A stretch of DNA of 50,685 nt, taken from the NCBI GenBank assembly GCA_026931725.1, contig JAIXLE010000098.1:1-50685 (forward strand). The letters are read 5' to 3'. Positions 32,118 to 41,730 of the stretch are shown here, piece after piece. The notes below the pieces were generated by a model that was not told the DNA's origin, ran no database searches, and saw only the letters and a program-made list of their open reading frames with translations. Numbering within the stretch: the stretch's first letter is position 1; each line of letters opens with the position of its first letter. The DNA is from Bacteroidales bacterium (GTDB taxonomy: Bacteria > Planctomycetota > Planctomycetia > Gemmatales > Gemmataceae). Position numbers and translations under genes: made by a program.

Positions 32118-35100
32118 CTAATTCTGAACTCCATGGGGACATGGGACGGTCCGCGCGGATTCCCAGAATGCGACGCGGTCGTCCCATAGGGTCGGTCCAC
32201 TTGTGGCCATTGACTCCATCGCGTGGGATGCCCATGTGGCCCCAGTCTTTTCGCTCAGGCCGGTTAAGCCCACGACCAGAACATCGTGCTGCTCGGGGGT
32301 GAGGTGTGAACTCCATTCGTTCTGCAGAATCTGTGCGATGATTTGTCCGTTTTGGTGTTCCCATCCGATACGGAGTTCTGCATTCTCTATTTCCTGGATG
32401 CGGAATGTGAGGATGACCTGCTGAACACCGAACGCAGAAGAATGCACAGAAGGCGTTAGATTTTTCCAGCAACGGGCTGCACGCAGGAGAGATACAAATT
32501 CTCGATCGCCCAGCGCGGTTACGGCCGCTTCAATTTCGTGAAACTCGTGTAGCAATCGCGTGGTCGAAACGGGGCGATGCGTGGTTTCACAGGCCGCGAT
32601 GGCGGCCCGCATTCGGCGATACAGTCGCGGAATCGTACCGGAGTGGAAGCCCAGGCGGAGCAATCCCCGCATGGTTTCACCGTGATGACCGAGGATGACT
32701 GGGGGTTGGTGTGGTGTTCGATTCGCCGCATACAATCGCCAGTTTTCTTTCAACTCCCAGACGATGAAACCAAAAATGCCCGGAATACCTCCAATGATGA
32801 GAGTGACGGTGCCCGTTGATAGCCCTGTTGCGGACGCAGTCGATGGGATCAACGGAAGTAGTAATTTGTGCGAGACTGTTACCACGGGAAAATGTTTGAC
32901 GGGGTTAATCTGCGGCTCCAGGAGTAACATGAACGCGAAACGAACAGTATATGCAATCGGGAACCACAACGCGGTGAGGATCGTCTTCACGATCAGTGAT
33001 TCTCCGGTTTGACCCTGTCGGAAGCGTAATCGTTCATCTACTGCATACAGGATTCGTTCGACAATTCCGGCCAATTCTCGAAACAGTAGCTGAATCCAAC
33101 TGAGGATCCCCGGAATCAGATTGGCTCGAATTTGCCGCCAGGTATCGGAGAGGGCTTCCTCGAACCAATCGGAGGCGGCCCGGCCCGTTGGCGAATTCGT
33201 GAACAGCACCACAATGGCGAACGTAAACCACCCCCAACTCCAGGCGACGCGCGTTTCCGCCCCCAAAATGACCATGTAGCCGGATGTCCCCAAGCCCACA
33301 ATAATCCCTGGACCGAGATACCGATTCACGAAGCGAGTGATCCCACTCCGGCGGATGGCCAACAACGGCGGAGATCGCCAAATGGACAAGGGAAGATCTT
33401 TGAAGAGGAACGCGAGTATCGACCAGCCTTGTACGAGTTTGCGCAATACGAATGCACGAAATGGCGGGCTGTGGATCACCCCCATAATGAAAAAGCCCAG
33501 CACAATGATGATACCCATTGTGGTTGGGGTCAGGTGGATCGCATGTTCCGCCGCTTGAATCGGGCTTTCGTGTTTCGGGATCGGGAGATCGGGAAGTTCG
33601 ATCTCCTGCTGCGGCAGCGATTGCCCCACTTCGATTGGGGTGCGTTGTGGGAGCGAAGCCCGGAGCGCCCCCCGGATCGTATGGACCTCATGGATTAGGT
33701 ATTTGGCGAATTCGACCGTGAGGAACGCACCACCAAACGGAATGGCCAAGAAGCGGGTGATCCCACGGCCAACGGTCGTGCCGAACGAGACAGCCGTCAG
33801 GCGTTGAATCCAGCGGAGATAGATTTCCCCCCGACGGTATACGCCGTGGAGTTCTTCCGCCAAGCGTTCATCGGCGCGTAGCAGAAGGTCGCCGGTACAG
33901 AACTCGCGTGGTCCTTGTAAGTCGGGAATCTTGCACTGGTTGCGGGCAATCGCATCGCGTAAATCTCCCAGACGCAGAAAGCCACGTTCGCAAATACGGT
34001 CTAGCAATTCGGCGATCAGTTTGTCACGGGCGATCTCTTCGAGCAGGTTATGCGGATGAAACCCGACATCATCCAGGCAGGCCCGTATCACCGGCCCCAG
34101 TTCGGATCGCGTGGTCGCTTCCGCACGCCGAATTTCCGCCTGCAAGAGGCGATCGAGTAACTGGCGTTCTGTCGGGGGCAAGTTCACCCGGTTGAGGTGT
34201 CGGGAAGCCGTCGTCAAGTGCTGGAGCAAAATGACATGTCGGGCACGGGTGAGGGGGCGTCGGAGTGGTTGCCGACCGAACGTGCGGAGCCATTCCATCG
34301 GTTCCACGGTGAAGATGTCGCGTTCCAAATCGACCGCGATTTTTTGCAGATCATACAACACACGAGCGGCCCGTGGCCAGATCCCGCGTGTGGCAGGGAT
34401 GAGCAAGGGGGCCAGTGCGAGGGTCCAACTTTTCGCGGTGCTGGAGTCCCATTGGAGAATGTGCCGTAAACGGTGGACCAGACCATTGCGGAGGGTGGAA
34501 ATGGCGGAGGCTTCCGCTCGGGCGTGATCCTCGCCTGGGGTTTGCTGAGCGAGTCGCATCCGCAGGATCGCGGCACGGACGGAGTTCCCCACTTTTTCCG
34601 CACGGCGTGCCCGACGGCGCAGCCGCGTCGGTTCCTGATCGTCTTCCAGGACAAATTCGATGGGCAAACCCAGTTCATCCTGTGTGATCTCATTCTCATG
34701 AAACAGTGTTGAATCCGGGTCCGCGGCACCGTGGGGACGGGTCGCGGCGAGTTCCTGTTCGACATCCAACCCGTGCGTGAGAACGGGTAACACCACTTCT
34801 GCTGGTGGCAAGGAGGGGAAAAATTGTGGGAGTGTCTGCGGGGCGAACATCGCGCGGTCGATGTATAACACGGCAAAGACACGATAGACTTCATCCCAGG
34901 ATGCATGATCAGGAATCCAGTCATCGGACTCCAGAACAAAGCGGATCTCGCGGGCGGCGGGTTCCCCCCAGGTCATCATGCGATGAACACCATCTCCGGT
35001 ACACGCAGGAGACGGTTGCGGGGCCATCACCCACAGTAACCGTCCGCGAAACAGCAACCGCCAGTAATCACGCAGTAAATCTGCATCGGAAGGGAAAGAA

Positions 35101-35381
35101 CCGGAACCGATGCGGTCATCCGCGGCCACCACGAGCAGGCGGGGGCCGGGTTCGCCTTCCAGAACGGATTCGCGGACAATGTCCCATTGTGCCAACTGAT
35201 CACGCTCGACCCAGATGGGGAGTTGCGGTTGGAAGTTCCACGATTCCGCATCCTGACCCAGCGCCCGCGCCACCCTGCGCAAATGGCGTTCCGGCACGAT
35301 CCGACATGCCGGTTCCACCCGACGGAGTTGCCGCTCCAGTTCGGCCGGATGGCGGTATAATTCCACACGCTCTGCACTCAC
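32118..35381 (-). CDS. Uncharacterised 1087-residue protein with a central/C-terminal membrane domain
   Basis: No family is recognised. GTG at 35381 lies six bases after GGAG. Residues 1-200 have strand/helix patterns (EPGPRLLVVAADDRIGSG, REIRFVLESDDWIP) that may form an alpha/beta domain. Residues ~250-580 are mainly helical and Arg/Leu-rich (LHRRARRAEKVGN-like stretches, RHVILLQHLTTASRHLNR). From ~580 to 880 there are about six hydrophobic segments, for example TTMGIIIVLGFFIMGVI, GIIVGLGTSGYMVILG, WGWFTFAIVVLFTN, IVKTILTALWFPIAYTV and VTLIIGGIPGIFGFIVW. A soluble C-terminal ~200 residues follow. It is probably an inner-membrane protein with large cytoplasmic ends. Its size and lack of matches make it notable. 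Confidence 0.75.
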   Translation of the reverse strand: MSAERVELYRHPAELERQLRRVEPACRIVPERHLRRVARALGQDAESWNFQPQLPIWVERDQLAQWDIVRESVLEGEPGPRLLVVAADDRIGSGSFPSDADLLRDYWRLLFRGRLLWVMAPQPSPACTGDGVHRMMTWGEPAAREIRFVLESDDWIPDHASWDEVYRVFAVLYIDRAMFAPQTLPQFFPSLPPAEVVLPVLTHGLDVEQELAATRPHGAADPDSTLFHENEITQDELGLPIEFVLEDDQEPTRLRRRARRAEKVGNSVRAAILRMRLAQQTPGEDHARAEASAISTLRNGLVHRLRHILQWDSSTAKSWTLALAPLLIPATRGIWPRAARVLYDLQKIAVDLERDIFTVEPMEWLRTFGRQPLRRPLTRARHVILLQHLTTASRHLNRVNLPPTERQLLDRLLQAEIRRAEATTRSELGPVIRACLDDVGFHPHNLLEEIARDKLIAELLDRICERGFLRLGDLRDAIARNQCKIPDLQGPREFCTGDLLLRADERLAEELHGVYRRGEIYLRWIQRLTAVSFGTTVGRGITRFLAIPFGGAFLTVEFAKYLIHEVHTIRGALRASLPQRTPIEVGQSLPQQEIELPDLPIPKHESPIQAAEHAIHLTPTTMGIIIVLGFFIMGVIHSPPFRAFVLRKLVQGWSILAFLFKDLPLSIWRSPPLLAIRRSGITRFVNRYLGPGIIVGLGTSGYMVILGAETRVAWSWGWFTFAIVVLFTNSPTGRAASDWFEEALSDTWRQIRANLIPGILSWIQLLFRELAGIVERILYAVDERLRFRQGQTGESLIVKTILTALWFPIAYTVRFAFMLLLEPQINPVKHFPVVTVSHKLLLPLIPSTASATGLSTGTVTLIIGGIPGIFGFIVWELKENWRLYAANRTPHQPPVILGHHGETMRGLLRLGFHSGTIPRLYRRMRAAIAACETTHRPVSTTRLLHEFHEIEAAVTALGDREFVSLLRAARCWKNLTPSVHSSAFGVQQVILTFRIQEIENAELRIGWEHQNGQIIAQILQNEWSSHLTPEQHDVLVVGLTGLSEKTGATWASHAMESMATSGPTLWDDRVAFWESARTVPCPHGVQN

Positions 35382-35539
35382 ACGGCACTCCGCATCGACA
35401 TTCCAATACCGCAGACCATCACCGATCGGGAAACCGGCTGGCCGGATTTGTGGCGTGAAACCGGACGCACTCCCTTAAAGTATATCTAGCAGTCGCCATT
35501 CTGGTTCTCCGCTGATTTTGCCTGGGGAGTTTACCTGAG

Positions 35540-37528
35540 ATGTGGGTTCGCTCAATTCAATCTGCCGTATCATTGATAATAATGACTGCCATATCCGCGC
35601 AGATTCTCGCAGCCGAGAAACCGCTTTTGCCTACCGATAAATTAAACAAACCGATCACGGAACTCCGCCTGACCGGGGCGAAAGCCGCGGATTCTTGGAC
35701 ATTAACCGCACAGCGCGATGCTCCCGCCCTGGCGATCGTTTTTCTTTCGTTTGAATGCCCCGTGTCGAACAGTTACATTGCGACACTCAATGACCTGGCG
35801 CGAACCTATGGCGAACGCGGGTTACGGTTAATCGGAGTCGTCCCCGGTGAAACCGACCCGGCGGCGATCACGCAATGGGCCAAGGAGTTCAAACTGGCTT
35901 TTCCCCTCTACGCCGACCCGGAATTGCAGGCCGCGCAAGCGTTGAAAGCCACGACCACGCCGGAAGCCTTTGTTCTGGATCGGCACCATATCCTCCGGTA
36001 TCGTGGCCGAATCGACGATGCCTACTCCGCACGGCTGAAGCGGAACGTCCGCATCACCCGTCACGATCTGGCCGATGCGATTCAAGCCGTGCTGGCGGGG
36101 AAAACCGTGTCGGAACCGGCCACCCGTGCCGTGGGTTGCCCCGTCGGGGAACGCGAATTGCGGGCAAAGCCCGGCGCGGATACCACCATCACCTATTCGG
36201 AAAAGGTGTTGCCGATCCTGCAACAGCATTGCCAAGGCTGCCATCGACCGGGTCAGGTCGGGCCGTTTTCCCTCATGACGTATCGGCAAGCGGTCAACTG
36301 GGCCGAGGATATTCGCGCCTACACACAATCGCGGGAGATGCCGCCGTGGAAACCCGTGGCCGGACCCGCCTTCCAGAACGAACGACGACTGACCGCAGCG
36401 GAAATTCACACGCTCAGCCAATGGGTTGATGCGGGTTGCCCGGAAGGCGATCCGCGATTGGCTCCCCCCGCTGTGGTGTACCGTGATGAATGGAAACATG
36501 GTACGCCGGACCTGATTCTGACTCCCGATGCGGATTTCTTCCTCGGAGCATCCGGCCAAGATTTGTTCCGCTGTTTTGTCTTGCCGACGAACTTGGACGC
36601 GGATCGGTACATTATTGGCTACGAAGTCCGGCCCGGTAACGCGCAAGTCGTTCACCATACGTTGAATTTCTGGGATCGCACCGGCATGGCCCGCCAACTG
36701 GCCGAGCAGGAACGCAAACGGAAACACGATCCCAACGCCGCGGATCACGGCCCCGGTTATTCCTCTTCCATGGGCATTGGGTTCATCCCGATTCCTCCGA
36801 AGGATCGGCCCGAAATCCCCGCGATTGGTGGATTCGGCGGTTGGGCACCCGGTCAGCAACCTGTTCAGCTACCCGCAGGAAATGGCTGGCTGCTGCCCAA
36901 AGGAGCCGATTTGGTGATTCAAACACACTACCACCGCACGGGGAAACCGGAGACGGATCGTCTGAAAATTGGGCTGTATTTCTCGAAACAGCCCATTCAG
37001 AAGCAATGGCAAAGTGTGACAATGGCGGGTATTCGCCCCACGCTGTTCCGTCCCGCGATCCCAGCTGGTGCCGCCGAACACCCCATCTCCGGTTCCGTCT
37101 GGCTGCGAACGGATGCCCTGGTGCATAACGCAATGCCGCACATGCACCTCATCGGAAAAAGCGTCAAAATCACTATGACCCCACCGCAAGGGGCCAAGTC
37201 CACACTTGTAGAAATCGCCGACTGGGATTACAACTGGCAGGAGACATACTGGTTCCAGAAACCGATCCTCGCCCCCGCCGGGACGCGGTTTGATATTGAA
37301 GCCGTGTACAACAATAGTGCCTCGAATCCGAATAACCCATTCTCGCCGCCGAAGGACATCTACTTTGGCGAACAAACGACGAATGAAATGTTGTTCGGTT
37401 TCCTCGGTGTGACCCCCGTTCATGCAGGCCGTGTGCGTGTATCTCGCACCGATCCCACGCAACCCACAGAGTCGGACTCCCAGAATCGCCCCAACAGGAA
37501 TCGCCCTGAACAGAAGGTTCCCCGATGA
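35540..37528 (+). CDS. Redoxin - cytochrome c-like - copper type II monooxygenase-like fusion
   Basis: A secreted 662-residue protein (signal peptide about 1-24) with three modules. Residues 38-190 form a thioredoxin/AhpC-TSA fold with a single peroxidase-type Cys (LSFECPVSNSY, Cys73). Residues 215-305 hold one CxxCH heme-binding-like motif (CQGCH, 231-235), followed by MPPWKP and LSQWVDAGCPEG. Residues 315-630 resemble copper type II, ascorbate-dependent monooxygenases: VVHHTLNFWD (His372/373), IQTHYHRTG (His463, His465), HNAMPHMHLIG and NEMLFGF. It probably performs oxidative chemistry in the periplasm with electrons supplied through the heme. It overlaps the next gene by ATGA. Confidence 0.85.
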   Translation: MWVRSIQSAVSLIIMTAISAQILAAEKPLLPTDKLNKPITELRLTGAKAADSWTLTAQRDAPALAIVFLSFECPVSNSYIATLNDLARTYGERGLRLIGVVPGETDPAAITQWAKEFKLAFPLYADPELQAAQALKATTTPEAFVLDRHHILRYRGRIDDAYSARLKRNVRITRHDLADAIQAVLAGKTVSEPATRAVGCPVGERELRAKPGADTTITYSEKVLPILQQHCQGCHRPGQVGPFSLMTYRQAVNWAEDIRAYTQSREMPPWKPVAGPAFQNERRLTAAEIHTLSQWVDAGCPEGDPRLAPPAVVYRDEWKHGTPDLILTPDADFFLGASGQDLFRCFVLPTNLDADRYIIGYEVRPGNAQVVHHTLNFWDRTGMARQLAEQERKRKHDPNAADHGPGYSSSMGIGFIPIPPKDRPEIPAIGGFGGWAPGQQPVQLPAGNGWLLPKGADLVIQTHYHRTGKPETDRLKIGLYFSKQPIQKQWQSVTMAGIRPTLFRPAIPAGAAEHPISGSVWLRTDALVHNAMPHMHLIGKSVKITMTPPQGAKSTLVEIADWDYNWQETYWFQKPILAPAGTRFDIEAVYNNSASNPNNPFSPPKDIYFGEQTTNEMLFGFLGVTPVHAGRVRVSRTDPTQPTESDSQNRPNRNRPEQKVPR

Positions 37529-38364
37529 TGAATGTGTCGCGTGCGGGGATCGCCGTAATGGTGGTAAGCCTGACAGTCGGGCTCACCTCAGCGGCGGAAC
37601 CGGCCAAGTCGTTCCCGGTGCCGTACCGTATCACCGACACCAAACATATTCTGGTGCGTGTGAAACTCAATGGCACGGGGCCGTACAATTTTATCCTCGA
37701 TACGGGGGCTCCCTCCGTTTTCATTCCCCAGGCGATCGCCAAGAAGGCGGGCTTCACAGGCGATGATTCCGGCGTAGGGACGTTCAAGACCTTTCAGCTC
37801 GAAGGCGGTTTATCCCTTGATGGCGTGACCGGCTGCGTGGAGGATCTCTTTCAATTGGAAGGCATGAATGGTTTGGGGCTGGCCGGGGCAGAATTACACG
37901 GCGTGATCGGGTATAACGTCCTGGCACGCTACCGGATCACCTATGATTTCACCCAGGATAAATTGACCTGGGTTCCATTGCGGTTTGAGCCGCCACCCTT
38001 GCGCCGAATCGGCAAAGGGGGACAAGGCGGCCTGGAAGTCCTCGGCCCCGTGATGAAAACGCTCGCCTCACTGATGGGTGTGAAGCCCAATTTTGAGACA
38101 CGCCCCCGCGGCAGCCTGGGGATCACCATCGACGAAACCTCGGCCGGTGTCGTGGTCACAAGCATTTTGCCGGGCAGTCCCGCCGCACAGGGGGGATTGC
38201 AGATCGGGGACACCATCACCGAAGTTGCGGAACACCGGGTCCGAAACTATGCCGCGTTGCTTCAGAGTTTCTCCCAGCAATCGCCCGGTGAGCGGGTCAC
38301 CTTGCAAATACTCCGCGATCGCAAACCCGTCACCATCACGGTCACTCTGGGGAAGGGCTTTTGA
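37525..38364 (+). CDS. Retropepsin-like aspartic protease with PDZ domain (copy 1)
   Basis: A secreted protein (signal peptide about 1-23) with an aspartyl_protease_2 domain. HILVRVKLNGTGPYNFILDTGAPSVF contains the catalytic DTGA (Asp59), and LHGVIGYNVLARYRITYDF is the second conserved block. A PDZ domain follows (about 190-279: GSLGITIDETSAGVVVTSIL, GSPAAQGGLQIGDTITEV). The homodimeric retropepsin fold needs only one DTG per chain. Its start overlaps the fusion gene (ATGA) and its stop overlaps the next paralogue (TGATG), so the three are made together. Possible roles are maturation or quality control of periplasmic redox proteins, which is inferred from context. Confidence 0.85.
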   Translation: MMNVSRAGIAVMVVSLTVGLTSAAEPAKSFPVPYRITDTKHILVRVKLNGTGPYNFILDTGAPSVFIPQAIAKKAGFTGDDSGVGTFKTFQLEGGLSLDGVTGCVEDLFQLEGMNGLGLAGAELHGVIGYNVLARYRITYDFTQDKLTWVPLRFEPPPLRRIGKGGQGGLEVLGPVMKTLASLMGVKPNFETRPRGSLGITIDETSAGVVVTSILPGSPAAQGGLQIGDTITEVAEHRVRNYAALLQSFSQQSPGERVTLQILRDRKPVTITVTLGKGF

Positions 38365-39191
38365 TGCTGCCACGCTCGCTGTTCGTCGGATGGTGCCTGA
38401 TGACGATGCTGCCTTGTGCCGCGGCACAGTCACCCGCAGAGTCGCAAACGGTCCCCTTTCAGCTCCTTCCTTCGCGGCATATCCTGGTCCGGGCCAAATT
38501 GAATGATAAGGGGCCGTATCAGTTCATCTTCGATACGGGAGCACCGATCAATCTGGTCAGTAGCCGGGTGGCGCGTGACGCCGGATTGAAGAAACCGGGC
38601 GGCTTCAGCCTGTTCCGCGCTCCGAAGCCTGTGGAAGTGCAACAACTCACACTGGGCACGGTGTCCGCGGCAAAGATTCCGGTGCTGGTTATGGACCATC
38701 CCACCGTGGAGACAATCTCCAGAGCATTTGAGCAGTCTACCGGGCCAATCGAAGGAATTATCGGCTATCCTTTCTTTGCGCGATACGCTCTGACCGTGGA
38801 CTACCAGAAAAAGCAACTCCTCTTGAAGCCGAACGGCCACGAGCCGGGGGATTATCTGAGTGACTTGATTGGCCGCATCGCGGATTTGAGTACCCAAGCC
38901 CATCAACCGCGGATCACGGCTCCGATGGCACTCTGGGGGTTGGAAGTTGTCAAACCCCAAGAAAACACCTCCGGTGTTCTGGTACGCACAGCGCATCCGC
39001 AAGGGGCAGCAGCCGCAGGCGGCCTCCGAAAAGGGGATCGCATCCTCACCATTGACGATCGCTGGACCGACACGGTCGCGGATACGTTTCGTGCGGTCAG
39101 CCTCGTCAAACCTGGACGGAAAGTTTCGGTTCTGATCGAACGGAATGGCCAACAACAGACACTTGTCGTGACACCGAAAAAAGGGCTATAA
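38364..39191 (+). CDS. Retropepsin-like aspartic protease with PDZ domain (copy 2)
   Basis: A paralogue of the preceding gene with the same layout: signal peptide, HILVRAKLNDKGPYQFIFDTGAP (catalytic Asp57), then EGIIGYPFFARYALTVDY, and a PDZ domain (about 180-275: VLVRTAHPQGAAAAGGLRKGDRIL). Identity between copies is concentrated around the catalytic motif and the PDZ loop, showing an old tandem duplication. ATG at 38364 shares its first base with the upstream TGA stop; the TTG at 38361 is less likely. It is the last gene of the coupled trio and faces the convergent DUF4159 gene. Confidence 0.85.
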   Translation: MLPRSLFVGWCLMTMLPCAAAQSPAESQTVPFQLLPSRHILVRAKLNDKGPYQFIFDTGAPINLVSSRVARDAGLKKPGGFSLFRAPKPVEVQQLTLGTVSAAKIPVLVMDHPTVETISRAFEQSTGPIEGIIGYPFFARYALTVDYQKKQLLLKPNGHEPGDYLSDLIGRIADLSTQAHQPRITAPMALWGLEVVKPQENTSGVLVRTAHPQGAAAAGGLRKGDRILTIDDRWTDTVADTFRAVSLVKPGRKVSVLIERNGQQQTLVVTPKKGL

Positions 39192-39214
39192 TCAACCGGG
39201 TTATGCTCATCTCT

Positions 39215-39246
39215 GGATGCAATCCATTATCAATGTCATTGCATCC
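39215..39246 (+). terminator. Inverted repeat between convergent genes
   Basis: GGATGCAAT at 39215-39223 and ATTGCATCC at 39238-39246 form a perfect 9-bp stem with a 14-base loop. It lies between the retropepsin and DUF4159 stops, where a bidirectional terminator would be expected. There is no long T-run. Confidence 0.4.
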
Positions 39247-39288
39247 TCACATTGCGAACGACATGCAGCCTGCCTCATTCTTCACATT

Positions 39289-41730
39289 CTACCGTTTGAG
39301 CGCGTATAATACAGCGGCGGATGCCAGGTCTAATGCGCTTTCTCGGCTATGTCCGAGGCAGTCGGTGGCCTTGTGGCCTTCGAGGGAACAACCGATGTCG
39401 TACTTGCTGTAAATGACCACCCAACGGCCGTCGATCTTGATGCCTTCCAAGTAGGGGGGCAGTTCCGCAAAGCGGTTTTCGTTCCCATCCCCGCCCGCTT
39501 TCTCACGGCGGCGAACCGTGCGAATCGCCTTCCCTCCGAGTTTCGCGGAGTACAGCTCATCATCGAGTGGAATACGTTCCAGTTTCTGTTTGGGGAACAT
39601 CTGCTTCATGAGTTCCCGGAACGATACATCGAATTCCGGCTTGCCACAGCAAGAATCGGCGAACAGCAACCCGCCGCTCTGCAAGTTCGCCTGGATGTTC
39701 TGGATTTCACCTTCCCCGAAGTGGAACCGTTTGCGGCCGTGCATGTAGATGAACTTGAATTTGAACAGTTCTGGGTCCGCGGGCGGGAGGGCTTCTTTTT
39801 CCAGCACCACGTCCAGTCGGGCCGCGTCGCGGAGATGGGCCATGACATTCCGTATGGCCGCCGGGGCGGGGGGCGGTTCTCCGGGAATCTGCAACTGAAC
39901 CGGCTGCACGAAGCCACTGGGTGGGCTGCGGTCCTGTTTGCCAGCCTCGGCGATTTTCGTGAAGGTGAGGCGTTGCTTGGGTGGTTCCATCCCCGTTGCG
40001 TAAGCGATGATGTTGCCCGCGAGTCGGTAGGCTTGTTCGCCACGGTTCCGGGCCGGAGCTTTGCCGGTCGGCATGTATTTCGCTTCTTCCCAGTAACCCG
40101 CGAGCGGTTCCGGGCTGAGAACGACCACGGTACGGCAACCCAGTTCCAGCGATTCCAGTTTGGGGAACTCGCCCGGTGGAACCGCGAAGTAGGAACGCCA
40201 GATCGGGTGATCCGGTGTCATGGGTTTCAATTCACTATTCGGAAACAGCGTGCGAATCAGTTCACGGAACCCCGTGGCAAACTCTTCCGAACCGCAGCAC
40301 GCTTCCGCGAGAACGAAACCACCTTCTTCAATGTACTTCTTCAGGATTTCCCGTTGTTGACCCGACAGCGTGGGAGGCGTGTGCCCGTTCAAATACATGA
40401 TGGGCGACTGAACAAGTACGCCAACTTCGTTGAGAATATCCTGCGGGCGGTCATACGCTCGGCGGCGCGGGTCGTAGATTTGCCAGCCGAGCGGCAGATT
40501 ATTGAAGAGTTCTCGACTCACAAACGTGGTGAGATTCCGGGCATCGGAATGCTTCCGGTTCCAGCCCACGATCTGCCCTGCCTCCGCGGTTTCAATCAGG
40601 GCACCATTCCGCATCACGAATGGACCGTGAGCCAATTTACTGATGAGAACCGGCGTGCGGCCTTTGGATAGAAACAACAAGGCAAAGCTGGTCGAGATGA
40701 CATTGACCCCGTCGATCTGGAATCCCTTGGCCTGAGAGAAAGAACCGTTGGCGTTCTGTTGCTGCACGAGCCATTCGCACCCTTCCCGATACCAGTCGAA
40801 TCGGCCGATGAATCGCTGCCCGGAAAGCCGACCGACTCGCTCAATTCCGTAGACATTGTAGTACACGGACTTGGCTTCCAACGCCCCGGCCAGGGAGAAA
40901 TGCTTGCCAATCCAGTTCATCCCGCGTGTCATCGCGTCTTGCGAGGCATACTGCCCACAGCGTGCGGCGATGCCCGTCACGGGGTCGAGTTGCTGCTCAC
41001 TCTGGTCGAGTCCCATCGCGGCGATGACGAGGCCACTGACCCCCGCAACCGTCATGGTGAAACTCGCCCGGCGGAACCCTTCGACATAAAACCAGTAGCC
41101 GCCCTCTGGGCCATCCTTGACGATTGAGTCTCGATAGAGTTTGATGATGTCACTCCAGACATCATCCGGGATTTTTGCCCCCGCCAACTTTCCGGCGTAC
41201 AAGCCGAGCAAGGCATACTGCGTGTTGGACCCATCGGGCCGCGAGGTGTTGTTGTCGAACGGGTAACTCCAACCGAGGATACGGCCTTTTTCCCGGAAGG
41301 CGTTCTTGACGAGCCAATCGACATTCCGCTGAATGCGGGGTAAATCCTGGGGTTGTCGGGCTTCCGCGAAGACCATTGTGGACAGTCCCACAACGTAAGT
41401 GCGTTTGTTTTCGAGTCGCCGAAGTGCTTGGAGAGACTCCCGGATAATCCGGTCATCCGGCGGCACGCCACAGTTGAGTAAGGAGAGTGTCGCCAGGGCC
41501 GTGACACCCCCGTTCATGTCGCCCAAAGCATTCAGCCAGAACCCCTCCCATTGCGAGTTGGGCTGATAATTTTGCCGGAGATATTGCACACCCCGGTCGA
41601 TGGCCTTGTTGACCTGCCCGACCAGTTCTTCTTCCGGTGCCGGAGCCGCGTGCAGTTGGACGGACCACCCCGGAATGACGGTGCAGATGAACCAAGCCAT
41701 TCCGGTCAGTGCGAATCGGAACATCATCAT
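39289..41730 (-). CDS. Squalene-cyclase-like repeat protein with two DUF4159 domains
   Basis: A secreted 813-residue protein (signal peptide about 1-28). The N-terminal half is an alpha/alpha barrel of prenyltransferase/squalene-oxidase repeats: KAIDRGVQYLRQNYQPN, GGVTALATLSLLNCGVP, NTQYALLGLYAGKLAGAK, GASFTMTVAG-like and GSFSQAKGFQIDGVNVISTSFALLFL. The C-terminal half has two DUF4159 blocks with SPIMYLNGHTPPTLSGQQREILKKYIEEGGFVLAEACCG and FKFIYMHGRKRFHFGEGEIQNIQANLQSGGLLFADSCCG as the repeated signatures (near residues 445 and 670), each followed by FRELI/FRELM. A role in envelope maintenance is a guess; no catalytic DxDD motif is visible. The interrupted gene at 11245-13245 shares the N-terminal fold. 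Confidence 0.85.
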   Translation of the reverse strand: MMMFRFALTGMAWFICTVIPGWSVQLHAAPAPEEELVGQVNKAIDRGVQYLRQNYQPNSQWEGFWLNALGDMNGGVTALATLSLLNCGVPPDDRIIRESLQALRRLENKRTYVVGLSTMVFAEARQPQDLPRIQRNVDWLVKNAFREKGRILGWSYPFDNNTSRPDGSNTQYALLGLYAGKLAGAKIPDDVWSDIIKLYRDSIVKDGPEGGYWFYVEGFRRASFTMTVAGVSGLVIAAMGLDQSEQQLDPVTGIAARCGQYASQDAMTRGMNWIGKHFSLAGALEAKSVYYNVYGIERVGRLSGQRFIGRFDWYREGCEWLVQQQNANGSFSQAKGFQIDGVNVISTSFALLFLSKGRTPVLISKLAHGPFVMRNGALIETAEAGQIVGWNRKHSDARNLTTFVSRELFNNLPLGWQIYDPRRRAYDRPQDILNEVGVLVQSPIMYLNGHTPPTLSGQQREILKKYIEEGGFVLAEACCGSEEFATGFRELIRTLFPNSELKPMTPDHPIWRSYFAVPPGEFPKLESLELGCRTVVVLSPEPLAGYWEEAKYMPTGKAPARNRGEQAYRLAGNIIAYATGMEPPKQRLTFTKIAEAGKQDRSPPSGFVQPVQLQIPGEPPPAPAAIRNVMAHLRDAARLDVVLEKEALPPADPELFKFKFIYMHGRKRFHFGEGEIQNIQANLQSGGLLFADSCCGKPEFDVSFRELMKQMFPKQKLERIPLDDELYSAKLGGKAIRTVRRREKAGGDGNENRFAELPPYLEGIKIDGRWVVIYSKYDIGCSLEGHKATDCLGHSRESALDLASAAVLYALKR

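Noticed and set aside
39203-39412. A 69-codon plus-strand frame starting after the second retropepsin gene
   Set aside because: It overlaps the inverted repeat and the 3' end of the DUF4159 gene and has no coding character.
39349-40671. A 440-codon plus-strand frame opposite the DUF4159 gene
   Set aside because: The opposite strand encodes a coherent signal peptide, barrel and two DUF4159 domains; this frame has none.
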